From IMG/VR virus record IMGVR_UViG_3300021168_000001, positions 1 through 64,000 of that record: 64,000 bases of DNA. The stretch is one strand, 5' to 3'. The translations under genes were made by a program, and so were the position numbers. The notes below the pieces were generated by a model that saw only the letters and a list, made by a program, of their open reading frames with translations, was not told the origin of the DNA and did no database searches. The stretch's first letter is position 1. Each line of letters begins with the position of its first letter. Source of the stretch: a virus. Below are positions 17,016-26,415 of this stretch, one piece after another.

Positions 17016-17693
17016 TCAGGCAGCTTCGAGCCGCGGAATACCTGCGAGGATCGCATCGGCCTTTTCGTCCCCGGTCGGTGCGCTGATAATTTCGTTGATC
17101 TTTGCGGCATAGTGCTTCGCATCGAGCGGATGCTGTTCGGTCGGGATCGCCGCCAGCATTGCACGCGCCTCGCCGGCGCCGTTCGTCTCGAGAGAAGTCA
17201 AAGCGGGCAGCACATTCGCCCAGGCCTCGAGCTGCGATAGCACAACCTGTGCGAGATTCTGGATAATGCCAGCCAAGGGAGCGGGAACGCCAATATCACC
17301 GAGCAGCTGCTGCATGGTATCGGTGGCAGCCTTGATCGCCTCTTCGATTTTTCCAAGCAATGTCGTACTCGGATTTGCCTGGTACTCGGCCACCATCGCC
17401 TGGATGTCTTTGATGGCGGCCATGCCCTTGGTAGCAATTTCGGCAATCAACTGAGCTGCCGCTGCCAATGCGGGATCGCCTCCGAGCGCAGCCGCGATAG
17501 CAGTGAGGATAGTTCCAAGGGTTGCCGAGACCAACGGAATCGTTGCCTCGATCGCGTTAAGCCAACCAGGAAGGCCGGCACACCCGGTAGCCATCATGCA
17601 CCCCGCGAAGAGCAGCAAGAGCAGGCCGGACATTTGAATGGCGCGCCGATACGGATAGGCTCGCCGTGCGAGAAGCATGAGGTACAGTTTCAT
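17016..17693 (-). CDS. Putative lipoprotein / membrane-anchored helical protein
   Basis: 225 residues. A basic N-terminus (ARRAYPYRR) precedes a hydrophobic run with lipobox-like sites (LLLFAGC and MATGC, Cys near 32 and 38). The rest is Ala-rich and helical with long amphipathic stretches. It could be an outer-membrane lipoprotein of the lysis system (o-spanin-like) or a superinfection-exclusion protein. Length and composition are not diagnostic. It lies directly after the holin-like gene and before a terminator. Confidence 0.6.
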   Translation of the reverse strand: MKLYLMLLARRAYPYRRAIQMSGLLLLLFAGCMMATGCAGLPGWLNAIEATIPLVSATLGTILTAIAAALGGDPALAAAAQLIAEIATKGMAAIKDIQAMVAEYQANPSTTLLGKIEEAIKAATDTMQQLLGDIGVPAPLAGIIQNLAQVVLSQLEAWANVLPALTSLETNGAGEARAMLAAIPTEQHPLDAKHYAAKINEIISAPTGDEKADAILAGIPRLEAA

Positions 17694-17746
17694 TGTTCCA
17701 ATCTCCTTCGGGATGATTCTACTTCGGATTCGGCGGTGGCGCCTGA

Positions 17747-18073
17747 TTATTTTGCTCCCGGTGCCGGACTCCCGCCAGATTTAGACATCGTGCTAACAGT
17801 GCCATGGATACCGGCCGCCGATAGACTGACCGTAATCAATGTGATCAGGGTGTTCGCCGTGTAAAGCTGATCGGCCGGAATTGTAACCAACAACCCGCAG
17901 GCGCTGAAGATTATATTCACCGCCACCGCAACCCATCCAGACAAGATGTTGGAAAGTCCAGGAACCTTCTTCAGTCCCTGAAGAATCACGTAAACGGCTC
18001 CGACAACCGCCAGCACTTTGGCTGCGGGCGGGATTGTCACGGCAAAGAACAACAGCAGCAACGCGAAAATCAT
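17747..18073 (-). CDS. Holin-like membrane protein
   Basis: 108 residues from ATG 18073, chosen because AGAGGAGGAAG sits just upstream. The longer frame has an implausible acidic leader. Three hydrophobic segments (about 2-32, 46-65, 70-93) are connected by short loops (LKKVPGLSN), with a short C-terminal tail. This is the size and layout of phage holins, which permeabilise the inner membrane to release endolysin. However, the M15 endolysin is 35 kb away on the map, so the assignment rests on topology alone. Confidence 0.55.
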   Translation of the reverse strand: MIFALLLLFFAVTIPPAAKVLAVVGAVYVILQGLKKVPGLSNILSGWVAVAVNIIFSACGLLVTIPADQLYTANTLITLITVSLSAAGIHGTVSTMSKSGGSPAPGAK

Positions 18074-18119
18074 TTCTTCCTCCTCTTTCGATTCTTCTGG
18101 TTTCCTGGACCCTCTTCCA

Positions 18120-18359
18120 TCAGGCCAGGTATCGTACGAAAAGCGCGCTCCCATTTGGAGGAGCGACGATGAAGACAATCGTTCTTCCAGTCCGGTTATA
18201 GTCGATGCCAGGAGTCTGAAATACACCATTTAGGTATACGACAACACTTCCTGGAATCGGTCCTTTAGAGATAGAGAATGATTGCTGAACCCCGTCGACA
18301 CCTGTTGGTGTTTCTTCCCTGCAAAAAATTGGGGCATACCAATTACCGGTTAGCGACAT
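18120..18359 (-). CDS. Small structural protein with PG-x-DY beta module
   Basis: 79 residues, nearly all of it one copy of a module also present in three larger structural proteins of this phage: VVVYLNGVFQTPGIDYN then GRTIVFIVAPP. The likely fold is a small beta sandwich of the kind found in tail or neck proteins. It follows the fibre-like genes, so it may be a fibre-associated or decoration protein. Confidence 0.65.
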   Translation of the reverse strand: MSLTGNWYAPIFCREETPTGVDGVQQSFSISKGPIPGSVVVYLNGVFQTPGIDYNRTGRTIVFIVAPPNGSALFVRYLA

Positions 18360-18430
18360 GGTTTGTACCTCTCTCTCATTTGATAGATTGCAGGAATATA
18401 CAGCAGGGCGAAGGCAATGACCGTTAACAT
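18350..18430 (-). CDS. Possible 26-residue membrane peptide
   Basis: Begins MLTVIAFALLYIPAIYQM and ends with a basic tail. The stop overlaps the start of the 79-residue gene. One hydrophobic helix. The ribosome-binding site is weak, so this is tentative. Confidence 0.3.
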   Translation of the reverse strand: MLTVIAFALLYIPAIYQMRERYKPCR

Positions 18431-18439
18431 CTCAATTGC

Positions 18440-21109
18440 TCAAAATGCAACCGCTTGCCACGTGATTATGTCGCCGCTCACCGTAGTGCCAGCGATCGCG
18501 CAGGCCGTCGTGCTCGTGGTGGTCTGCACCATGTTGTTCGCGTCGGCTGCGGTAGTAAGGTCGGTTGCCGAGCACCGCCAACCATTCGGGGCGGTAAGAC
18601 CCGGTGTGATGGTCACAGTGCAGGTACCCGTCGTTCCGCTGGCGAACGATCCACCGGATGATCCTCCGACCGCCGCCGTCAGAGAGCACCCCGAGACGTT
18701 CTGCGACCCGCCCGCCACGATGTAGTTCGGCGTGACTTTGGTGGCTGTGACTTGGGGAGTGACGACCGCAGGCGTAAGCGCTTGCGTCGCTGGAAGAGTA
18801 GGGGCGCCAGTCAGCCCGTTGCCGGATGGATTGCTGCTGCGGTAGGTGTCGATGAACGCTGTCACGGCCGCAGGAGACGGAAAGACCGTGGACCCAAGGT
18901 GCGTGCCACCGGCAATCGTGGTAGCGGTGCAGGTCGGCCCTACCGCCGTGCAGAAGTTGGTCGTATCCGTAGGCGGGATAACGGTGTCGGAGCTGCCAAC
19001 GTACATCGAAATGGGGACCTTGGACGCGGTAAATACGGCTGTGTTCAGCGTCGGGTCATATGGCGCGAAGGCCGATGCGGGTCCAGCATATGCGGCTTGC
19101 ACTACCTTGTTCGGCGTGTAGGCGGTTCCAGCGGCGTAGGCTCCCGGCCAGATGTAGAGCGGGTCGTAATAGCCTAGCGCGGGCGCATTGAAGTAGCCAT
19201 TGATGGGTTGCCACGTGGTCGGGCTCGATGCTGGCGTCTGGCCTGTGCCGGGGAAGATGTTCACATAGGAAGGCCCGTAGGCCGCGTTGATGACCGTCGT
19301 CAGGCCAGCCTGATAACCTGCGCCGTCCGTCCATGCGCCGGTGAGGTTAACAGCGCCAGAAATGCACATAATCCCCGCAGATCCCTTATTGGCCATTTCA
19401 TAGCCCAAAGCGTTGAGGCATCCCATGGACATGCCAAAGTGGTACAGTTGCCACGTCGCGGGCAGCAATCTCCTGATCGTTCCAATCTGGTTATCTCTAT
19501 AGACCATTCCCGCAGGGTTGTTCCAGTTGCTTGAGGTCGGCCCTGAGTAATTATTCGCCCCCGACCCATCTCCGGTCATGACAGCCAGCAAGCAATTATC
19601 GGCCAAGACTGCAGAGTAGATCGTGTTGGCATTCACATATCCGAGCGCGGCCGGCGTCGCGTTCGCGTGCCAGATATTGAACAGGCATGTCTTGTTGCTC
19701 GATCCGTAGGTTCCCGGCACGGCGATTGCCGCTTCTTGAGACTGTGCGCTCGGCCCAGGCGTGTCGTTCAGGATCTTGGGCGCGAGCGACATAGGCGGGA
19801 GGAATAAGCCGTCAGTCGGTCCGTGCAACGCTCCGACCGAAGCGTATACGCCGATTACCTTGTTGGTTGCCGAGGTGACCTGGATCCTAACCTTTGAGAG
19901 ATTAGTGAACAGCGGAACCCCGCCGTTGGTGAACGTGGCTGGCTCCTCAAAGGTGTATACGAGGTTGTCGAATGCGGCCTGAAATGCAGGCCCGCTGCCA
20001 AACGTAGGGCCGAAACCTAAAACGTTGGCCGCTACCGGGAATCCGGAGGTCCACACATACTGCCCGTCGCTCTGGATGGTAAACCAGTAGCTCATGGGGT
20101 TGGTGATCCCGCCGCCAAACCCGTATTGGTTGTATTGCGACCCGCTGAACTGCCACCCGCCGCCGATCAGCGCCCCGTTGATGTTGTACTTGATCCCCTT
20201 GTGGAAGTCGTTCCCGGAATCGCTCACGATGACAGTGGCGTTGTTCGTGGTGTCGCCATTCACTTGCGTGAGGAAAGCTACGCGCCAAGGCTGAGCCGGG
20301 TTGATCACCTGCGGGAGATTGATGTCGCATGTCCCCTGCACGCCGTTGGTCGTTGCGACCAGGCCCCCGCCAGAAGCGTTGCTCAGATTCGAAACGGTAT
20401 TACAACTCGCCGTGGTGAGAGACGCGATATACAGGTCGTTCGTCGGCATCACGTAGTGCGTGGCGGGAGTGAGGGAATTATTGGTGATCCCCGAAGCAAT
20501 AGAGGCTATTGCCGCGAAATAATTTGTTCCATCAGACAACACCGTCATCGAAGTTGGAAGCGTAGCCGATCCTGCTGGAAGCGTGAGCGAACCGGATGCG
20601 CCATTGATATTTTGCCCACTCGGCGCAACGGTGACCACCCCGGACCCGTAATTTATGATGTTTATCTGCTGCTTTGCAGCCGGCTGCGATCCACTCGCCA
20701 CCAGCGTGATCGTGAAAGTCCCTGATCCTACCGTTATCGTCTTACACTGGGAAAAATCAGCGGCGACGACTTGGTAAGTCCCGGTCTGCGGATTAATAGC
20801 AGATCCAGCACTGAGTAAGATCGCACCGCTGGACCCGCCTCCAGTTAGGCATGCCCCAGCGGTGACGCCAGTTATCGTTCCGGCATTGCCATCCAATACC
20901 CATCCACCGGGAGTGCACGTATATGGCTTGTTGTTCGTGATGTCAGTGTAAGGCGCGCCATAATTCAGAGCCGTGCAACTCCCACCGCTCGGAGCGCCGG
21001 CGCCGGTACTCCTCGGCCAGTTTATCTGCACCGTTGGGTCGATCTTCGTTTGTCCATGGAGCATCACTGCAAACGCAATCAGACACAACACGCTGACAAT
21101 TCTTTTCAT
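18440..21109 (-). CDS. Secreted fibre-like protein with alpha/beta-hydrolase domain
   Basis: 889 residues. It starts with a Sec-type signal peptide (MKRIVSVLCLIAFAVMLHGQ, cleavage expected near residue 19). Residues 20-75 form a module shared with the giant spike at 54421 (NYGAPYTDITNNKPYTC). A repetitive Gly/Thr/Ser-rich beta region follows to about 450. Residues about 460-757 look like an esterase-type alpha/beta hydrolase: nucleophile elbow GMSMG (Ser561), Asp708 in VGSSDTVIPP and His737 in GGTHLGS. The C-terminal tail is again beta-rich. It could be a receptor-directed deacetylase or depolymerase. The signal peptide is unexpected for a virion fibre assembled in the cytoplasm. Confidence 0.75.
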   Translation of the reverse strand: MKRIVSVLCLIAFAVMLHGQTKIDPTVQINWPRSTGAGAPSGGSCTALNYGAPYTDITNNKPYTCTPGGWVLDGNAGTITGVTAGACLTGGGSSGAILLSAGSAINPQTGTYQVVAADFSQCKTITVGSGTFTITLVASGSQPAAKQQINIINYGSGVVTVAPSGQNINGASGSLTLPAGSATLPTSMTVLSDGTNYFAAIASIASGITNNSLTPATHYVMPTNDLYIASLTTASCNTVSNLSNASGGGLVATTNGVQGTCDINLPQVINPAQPWRVAFLTQVNGDTTNNATVIVSDSGNDFHKGIKYNINGALIGGGWQFSGSQYNQYGFGGGITNPMSYWFTIQSDGQYVWTSGFPVAANVLGFGPTFGSGPAFQAAFDNLVYTFEEPATFTNGGVPLFTNLSKVRIQVTSATNKVIGVYASVGALHGPTDGLFLPPMSLAPKILNDTPGPSAQSQEAAIAVPGTYGSSNKTCLFNIWHANATPAALGYVNANTIYSAVLADNCLLAVMTGDGSGANNYSGPTSSNWNNPAGMVYRDNQIGTIRRLLPATWQLYHFGMSMGCLNALGYEMANKGSAGIMCISGAVNLTGAWTDGAGYQAGLTTVINAAYGPSYVNIFPGTGQTPASSPTTWQPINGYFNAPALGYYDPLYIWPGAYAAGTAYTPNKVVQAAYAGPASAFAPYDPTLNTAVFTASKVPISMYVGSSDTVIPPTDTTNFCTAVGPTCTATTIAGGTHLGSTVFPSPAAVTAFIDTYRSSNPSGNGLTGAPTLPATQALTPAVVTPQVTATKVTPNYIVAGGSQNVSGCSLTAAVGGSSGGSFASGTTGTCTVTITPGLTAPNGWRCSATDLTTAADANNMVQTTTSTTACAIAGTTVSGDIITWQAVAF

Positions 21110-21121
21110 TTTCCAAATCTC

Positions 21122-21517
21122 CTAGGAATGCAGGTAAACAGCAAAGACGGCTGCATCGGTCGCCACCGATGGTGAGAACGTTATAGTCTGTCCAGATATC
21201 GTGAAGTCTATTCCCGGTCTCTGAACGATTCCATTTACGGAAAGTATGAACATCAAAGCATTGGATTGAGATAGCGTATACGTAGTTCCAGGCACCGTCG
21301 CAGTCGGTTGCTCTGACACAGTCCCCGCTATGAGCGCTGCATTTATCAAGGACGAGGCATTTCCAGCGGTAAGCAGCGTTACGCTCAACGCAGGCACTGT
21401 AATGCTGCCTCCGAAAATCAGGTCCAACAGTCCCAGATCGAAATTCAGCGGAACCTGCCAGTTAGCCTGATTGAAGTCGGGGATCTGCAACCCGATATTG
21501 GGAGTCTGTGTTGGCAT
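21122..21517 (-). CDS. Tail fibre/baseplate-associated protein with PG-x-DF module
   Basis: 131 residues. The N-terminus (IGLQIPDFNQANWQVPLNFD) is of the type that anchors small fibre proteins to the baseplate. The C-terminal 50 residues are a copy of the recurring module (SVNGIVQRPGIDFTISGQTI). It sits between two fibre genes in the leftward late operon. Probably an adaptor or short fibre. Confidence 0.65.
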   Translation of the reverse strand: MPTQTPNIGLQIPDFNQANWQVPLNFDLGLLDLIFGGSITVPALSVTLLTAGNASSLINAALIAGTVSEQPTATVPGTTYTLSQSNALMFILSVNGIVQRPGIDFTISGQTITFSPSVATDAAVFAVYLHS

Positions 21518-21519
21518 CT

Positions 21520-22092
21520 TTAGCTCACCGTCATGGGCCCGAGGGGATGAAGTTTAAGGTCGGCCAGAGCCTTGAACTTTTGCATACTCGTGGCATTTGG
21601 AGTTGGATCTACCGTTCCGGGACTCAACACATACGATGGGAAGGCTACAGTCCTTCCACCCGTACCGTCCTGCGTGAACGCCAGTGTGATCTCCTGTCCA
21701 AAAGAAAAGCCAAAGATCCCGATCGCCGTTATATTTCCAGTCATCGATGGCACATGAAATCCATCGGCCACGGTCGCACTGAAAGATATGGATGGAGTGA
21801 ACGCGATGTTCTGCATGGGAGTGCGAAGGTCGGCTTGCGTAAGGATGTTGTTCAAAACGCTCGCGAGCGTACCCACGTTCACATCTGAAGTGCTGTATCC
21901 CTTGTTCTTCAGCATCAATGCGAATGCCGTTACAAACGCGTTCGCCTGCCTATATATTTTATTGAGCCACGCTGATGGAAGGATGTTGTTTGTCTGTATT
22001 CCTCCCGTTGTCAACGCATTCGAATCGTAAGTAGCATCGCTCTGCTGATTCGATTGAGTCGGGTTGAACTCCACAAAATTTGTTGTCGGCAT
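21520..22092 (-). CDS. Tail fibre-type protein
   Basis: 190 residues. The opening (MPTTNFVEFNPTQSNQQSD) resembles the N-terminal attachment segment of many phage fibre or collar proteins, followed by a helix (WLNKIYRQANAFVTAFALML) and a beta-rich C-terminal half. Placed immediately after the DUF2612 baseplate protein, where the fibre genes of related contractile phages lie. Confidence 0.65.
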   Translation of the reverse strand: MPTTNFVEFNPTQSNQQSDATYDSNALTTGGIQTNNILPSAWLNKIYRQANAFVTAFALMLKNKGYSTSDVNVGTLASVLNNILTQADLRTPMQNIAFTPSISFSATVADGFHVPSMTGNITAIGIFGFSFGQEITLAFTQDGTGGRTVAFPSYVLSPGTVDPTPNATSMQKFKALADLKLHPLGPMTVS

Positions 22093-22105
22093 TTTCTTTC
22101 CTCAC

Positions 22106-22744
22106 CTATGCTGCGTGGCCCAGATCGGCGCCAGCGATGAAAGCGTTGTCGAGGTCAGCACCAAATATCGGCAGCACTGGATACAGGTAGGTGTAGAGAA
22201 CACCCTCTGGACGTGGAACGATCATGTCGTTGTTAATCATGTCTTGGATTATTGATGTGAAACTTCCGCTCAAAATGATGATCGCGGTCATGTCCTGCTG
22301 GTCAGCAATGATGATCTGACCGCCAGGGAATAGCGTCTGCCATATTCCATACAGGCTATCGATTGTTCCATCCCATTGGTTCTGAGCGATCTTGGACTTT
22401 ATGTAAATCCGGTACGTCGCATCATTCAGCACCGGGCTAACGCCCCCACTCGGCTGAAATGGAACTGTTCTCGAGGCTCCGGCGATCGCACCGAGCTGAT
22501 CGAGTTGCGCCCCGACAGCATCGTCGATGTCGATCGCCGTATCCAATTTGACAAGCACGCGACTGACATCGTCCAACTTAACGAGGATCGCATAGAGCAA
22601 TGCATTCAGCTTTGGCGATCTGCGGTATTGAGATGTGAGAAGCGCGATGTAGTAACCGAGGGGAAGATTCTCGATCGGCTGATTGCCATATCGCCCCAGC
22701 CCATATCCGCTTGTTCCATAGTGTGGATTTGGAATTGAGCTCAA
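22106..22744 (-). CDS. Baseplate protein, DUF2612 family
   Basis: 212 residues. The family pattern is evident: IALLTSQYRRSPKLNALLYA, an acidic stretch AIDIDDAVGAQLDQLGAIAG, and YRIYIKSKIAQNQWDGTIDS. DUF2612 proteins follow the baseplate J gene in many contractile phages and form part of the wedge-fibre interface. The start overlaps the stop of the J gene. Confidence 0.85.
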   Translation of the reverse strand: MSSIPNPHYGTSGYGLGRYGNQPIENLPLGYYIALLTSQYRRSPKLNALLYAILVKLDDVSRVLVKLDTAIDIDDAVGAQLDQLGAIAGASRTVPFQPSGGVSPVLNDATYRIYIKSKIAQNQWDGTIDSLYGIWQTLFPGGQIIIADQQDMTAIIILSGSFTSIIQDMINNDMIVPRPEGVLYTYLYPVLPIFGADLDNAFIAGADLGHAA

Positions 22745-24213
22745 AATTGCACCACCACCACATCCGCAGTTAGACCCTGTGCGGCGGAATAGAAATGAGG
22801 CATTGCAACGTCGTTTATCGGCGGTGTCGTCCCCGTGAAGAACACGGCATCATTTACGCCGGTGTTCTGATTGGCGACATTCGACATTGTGAGTGTGCTT
22901 CCTGAAATGCCAATTATCGTCGTACCTGGTGGGAACGGTGAAATGCCGTTGCCACCGTTAGACGGTGGCTGAGAACCGTAAAACGTCTGTCCTATCGATG
23001 GTGACGGTCCAAATTCCAGTGGCCCAAATACAGCCAAGTTGGATCCATTCGTGGCCGATAGTCCTCCGACCGTAAATTGCACCGTGCTTACAAACAAGAA
23101 TTGCACGCCGAATCTCGGCGCGGTCTGCTGCGCATTCAGCGCCATGATCGCGTAAATCAGAGCTCCGACAGATACCAGTTCTCCGATTTGCAAACTGTTC
23201 AAATAGGCCACAATCGCAGCCTGGATCGCAGTCAAAGTGGCAGTCGGAAGATTACTCGTATATCCAGTCACCACTGCATACACGAAGATAGGCGTATACG
23301 TCGGCCGATAGAAGCTCATGGTCTCGATGTTCCCTGTCACCGGGTCCGTTACAGATACGCTCGTTGTTCCATGCGTCAGGCATCCTATCGTCTTCTTCAA
23401 GTAGATTGCCAAACCAACGGCTGCATCGGCCCCGCCATCGGCGACGATCGAAATAGAATGAGCCGGATTCCCCCACGAGTCCGTCGCTCCTGTGGGATTC
23501 TCGATCGACGATCCAGGACCTCCGGGAGTCGGCAGAGGAGGAGCTACCCTGACTACTCCCGGCACTGCCAGAACAGCAGCTACCGTCGACGCAAGCGGCG
23601 TCAGCGCGGGCAGGGCAACCGAAATAGCCTGACGTCCACGCAATTCAGAATCGGTTTCAACCGGGTTACCAGCCCTAGCCGCCGCCGCATTGGTCACTGA
23701 AGTCCACCCAAGAACAGTCGACGATATGATCGCAATTTGCCCAGCCGAAGCAGGAACGGATCCTGGAGTCGTGCAGGTCGCGGTCACGTTGATAGTCCCG
23801 CCGCCCGGGATCACAGTCGGCGACGGAAGGGCCCACAGATTTCCGTTCGTGTCCTGCGCGAATCCATTTGTGATGGTTGTGCCAGCGACGCCGCCCACCG
23901 TCAGAACCGCAGTCGAAAATGTGTACGCCATCCTCGCCAAACCGTTCATCTTCACTACGCGGTCGAGGCCGGCACCAACAGCCGTCTGCGGCGAGCTCTG
24001 GTTGTAAGCAAATTGGACGGCCAGGTTCACATCCGAAATCTTCAGCGCGAAAATTGACAGCAATTGATAGATTGCCGAATCCGGAGCGACATACTGATTT
24101 TGCCCATAGATGTTCAAGAAAGAACTGAGTAGATCCTGGAAAATCGACTGGTACGTAGGAATTGTCAGCCCAGCGGGACCGATTGAAGGAGGTGCATAGG
24201 GCGGCGCGCTCAT
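22741..24213 (-). CDS. Baseplate J / gp47-like wedge protein
   Basis: 490 residues. The N-terminus (IPTYQSIFQDLLSSFLNIYG, SAIYQLLSIFALKISD) and the central VETDSELRGRQAISVALPAL are characteristic of the baseplate J/gp47 family, which forms the wedge ring of contractile tails. Residues about 270-340 continue the family pattern (DGGADAAVGLAIYLKKTIGC). The C-terminal 120 residues are longer than in compact J proteins and beta-rich. Confidence 0.9.
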   Translation of the reverse strand: MSAPPYAPPSIGPAGLTIPTYQSIFQDLLSSFLNIYGQNQYVAPDSAIYQLLSIFALKISDVNLAVQFAYNQSSPQTAVGAGLDRVVKMNGLARMAYTFSTAVLTVGGVAGTTITNGFAQDTNGNLWALPSPTVIPGGGTINVTATCTTPGSVPASAGQIAIISSTVLGWTSVTNAAAARAGNPVETDSELRGRQAISVALPALTPLASTVAAVLAVPGVVRVAPPLPTPGGPGSSIENPTGATDSWGNPAHSISIVADGGADAAVGLAIYLKKTIGCLTHGTTSVSVTDPVTGNIETMSFYRPTYTPIFVYAVVTGYTSNLPTATLTAIQAAIVAYLNSLQIGELVSVGALIYAIMALNAQQTAPRFGVQFLFVSTVQFTVGGLSATNGSNLAVFGPLEFGPSPSIGQTFYGSQPPSNGGNGISPFPPGTTIIGISGSTLTMSNVANQNTGVNDAVFFTGTTPPINDVAMPHFYSAAQGLTADVVVVQF

Positions 24214-24228
24214 TGTTCTATGATCTCC

Positions 24229-24618
24229 TTATCCCAACGAAGCATTGATGCCGGGAACATTTGATACTGTCACCTGTCCGAATACTGTCTGCACAGTGCA
24301 TGTGAAAGTGAAAGCTCCTCCATTGAACGACGCATTCAGATCGACAATCGCTGTCACAAGCGGAGCCAGGCTTTCTATCTGTTGCTGCACCAACAGCTGC
24401 ATCGCCTGCAGCGATCGCTGTGTTTCCAACTGCCCGAGCATCGATTGAAAAACTGGCAAACCCAACGTCAGGTTTTCCCACCATTCGCCATAGAACAGAT
24501 TCAATCTTGTGAGGATCGCTTGCGCTACAGCATAGGTGTCGACAAGTGAGGACTGCGAATCGAATATCGGATCATAGCTCAAATCGAGAGCAATATAAGA
24601 AATCGTGGGGCTCGCCAT
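24229..24618 (-). CDS. Baseplate wedge protein, gp25/W-like candidate
   Basis: 129 residues. The gene order (spike, this gene, J) and the sequence (AQAILTRLNLFYGEWWENLTLG followed by a beta-rich C-terminus) fit the small wedge protein that bridges tube and sheath initiator in contractile tails. Motif evidence alone is modest. The context is strong. Confidence 0.7.
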   Translation of the reverse strand: MASPTISYIALDLSYDPIFDSQSSLVDTYAVAQAILTRLNLFYGEWWENLTLGLPVFQSMLGQLETQRSLQAMQLLVQQQIESLAPLVTAIVDLNASFNGGAFTFTCTVQTVFGQVTVSNVPGINASLG

Positions 24619-24622
24619 CGGC

Positions 24623-25357
24623 TCATTGCCCTTTCAAAACGGAGGTTTCTGATCCTGTCGGAATTCCGGGCCCAGCGTATCCCTTGGAAACAAGAAAGGG
24701 CTGGATATTAGCTACGTACCACTGGTAAAACGTATCGTTCATCAAAGCCAGCGGCGTGCCTCCGGAGCTCTCGACATTTACGTGCGCGGCAGTCACTGTC
24801 ACTGCTGTCTCAGCGACGTCGATTATCGTGTTGCCATCATCACTTCGTATCTGCAACGAGGTCGTTGAATAGTTCGACAGTTTGTTGGGCTGGCTGAACA
24901 TTCCAGGGATGAATCCGCAGTCCCAGAAGTCGTGGCGAACAACCCCACACTGGATTTGCGATCCACTCGGCAACGATTGGCCAGGATCGAGGTTCTGCGC
25001 TCGTGGAGCATCGTTCTTTCCATTCAGCCACCAGAAATCAAAGCACGCATCACAAAACACCAGGAGGCCTTCATCTCCCTTCTTCAGCGGCAGGGTGACA
25101 CTGAATCCACCACCTCGAGGAATGACGATCGGCACTTTCTGGATCGGCGGAAGATCCCACCACTGAGCTCCGGCCGGGGTGCGGACTCGCTCTTGAATTG
25201 CGATCTGAACAGTGACCGTCTGATCAGCGGCTAGGTCTTCGGCAAGGAATGCAGGGATTGACACACGTAGCTCCGCGCCGTGCTGTCGCACGATCTGGCG
25301 GAACTGTTCTGCCTCTGAGTAATTGAGTTGAAATGGTGTGAGGCCGGCGGCCATCAT
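24623..25357 (-). CDS. Membrane-puncturing spike, Gp138-like
   Basis: 244 residues. An N-terminal OB-type domain includes the family segments VPIVIPRGGGFSVTLPLKKG and DEGLLVFCDACFDFWW, then a beta-rich C-terminal part with an IRSDDGNTIIDVAETAVTVT repeat-like stretch. Gp138/gpV-type proteins are trimeric central spikes that pierce the outer membrane. The start overlaps the hub gene stop. Confidence 0.85.
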   Translation of the reverse strand: MMAAGLTPFQLNYSEAEQFRQIVRQHGAELRVSIPAFLAEDLAADQTVTVQIAIQERVRTPAGAQWWDLPPIQKVPIVIPRGGGFSVTLPLKKGDEGLLVFCDACFDFWWLNGKNDAPRAQNLDPGQSLPSGSQIQCGVVRHDFWDCGFIPGMFSQPNKLSNYSTTSLQIRSDDGNTIIDVAETAVTVTAAHVNVESSGGTPLALMNDTFYQWYVANIQPFLVSKGYAGPGIPTGSETSVLKGQ

Positions 25358-26415
25358 CCCCCCGATTTAGCTGCAAAAATTCCATTGAGAAGCGAATCGG
25401 CATAGGTCGTAGACCAGCCTGTCACTTCTGTCTGCCAGTCGTTTCCTCGAGTGTCGCCAACATGCCGCACCTGTCCGACCAGAAAACTCAGGTTGTTTGA
25501 GAACGGAGTGAACATACCTGAGTTGGGATTAGGAAACACCGGCAGTTGCGATATCACTGTTTGCGTCAACTGCACCACCAGCGGCGGAAGCTGCACCTTC
25601 AACCGCGGATCGAGCAGCACCGTGAAGATGACTCCAGTCGGCGTCTGCCGAGGTGTCCCGATAATGCTTGCTGTTACTCCGTTCGGCACTGGGCTCCCAT
25701 CAACGGGCGGCGGCGAATAGATCAAGTCCGGAGTGTAGTCCGTCTTGGTCATCTCAGAAATGTAGGCCTTCGATCCATCCATGAAAGTGTTCATGAAATG
25801 CTCGTCGGCTATCTGTTGAAGGTATTTGGCCACACTTCCGAATGCTCCGCGTCCTCGCGGATATTGCGTCGAAGTGAGTGCGTCTTCAGCTTTAGGTCCG
25901 AGGTTTCCTCCGGCAGATTGAGTGAACTGCGGAAGGTTCACCTGTTTGGCCATGCGATTTACAAATTGCAACTGACTAGAATATGGTCCCATTCCAAAAC
26001 TTACGATCTCCGCGTTCAACAGTGGATTCGCGATGCAGCGTAGCACCACCCTCTGATCGACCACGCGGTCACGGTCATAAAGGACCTGGAACACAGGGCC
26101 ATCCCAGATTATCGAGTAGAAGTTTGGGCCCGTCTGGAAACCGGCCTTCAGCGTCGCCCACGTCGCGTTGAAGAGGATATTTTGGATCGAATCGTCATTG
26201 AGATTAAATATCGTGATGTCAGCCGACCAGTAGGGACTCCTCACCGTCCTCTGCCACACGTCGAATGTCATGCGCAGAGATTCAGGCTCCCATTTATCTC
26301 GAGTGATCGTATAGATTTGCGCATCGCCGTTGGAGGCAACATATTTTATTTCTAATTCCCACGCCTGCCCCCACAGGTTGATCGTCGACGAACTCACGGT
26401 GCGGTGTCTCCCCAA
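25354..26415 (-). CDS. Baseplate hub protein
   Basis: 353 residues. The position between plug and spike, and segments such as VWQRTVRSPYWSADITIFNL and YLQQIADEHFMNTFMDG, identify it as the trimeric hub (gp27/gp44-like) that links tail tube to spike. No lysozyme domain is visible within it. Starts within the last 22 bases of the upstream plug gene. Confidence 0.8.
   Translation of the reverse strand: MGRHRTVSSSTINLWGQAWELEIKYVASNGDAQIYTITRDKWEPESLRMTFDVWQRTVRSPYWSADITIFNLNDDSIQNILFNATWATLKAGFQTGPNFYSIIWDGPVFQVLYDRDRVVDQRVVLRCIANPLLNAEIVSFGMGPYSSQLQFVNRMAKQVNLPQFTQSAGGNLGPKAEDALTSTQYPRGRGAFGSVAKYLQQIADEHFMNTFMDGSKAYISEMTKTDYTPDLIYSPPPVDGSPVPNGVTASIIGTPRQTPTGVIFTVLLDPRLKVQLPPLVVQLTQTVISQLPVFPNPNSGMFTPFSNNLSFLVGQVRHVGDTRGNDWQTEVTGWSTTYADSLLNGIFAAKSGG

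Noticed and set aside
16865-17164. N-terminal extension of the glycosyltransferase
   Set aside because: The extension would run through the terminator and the end of the upstream gene. ATG 16864 gives the expected domain start.
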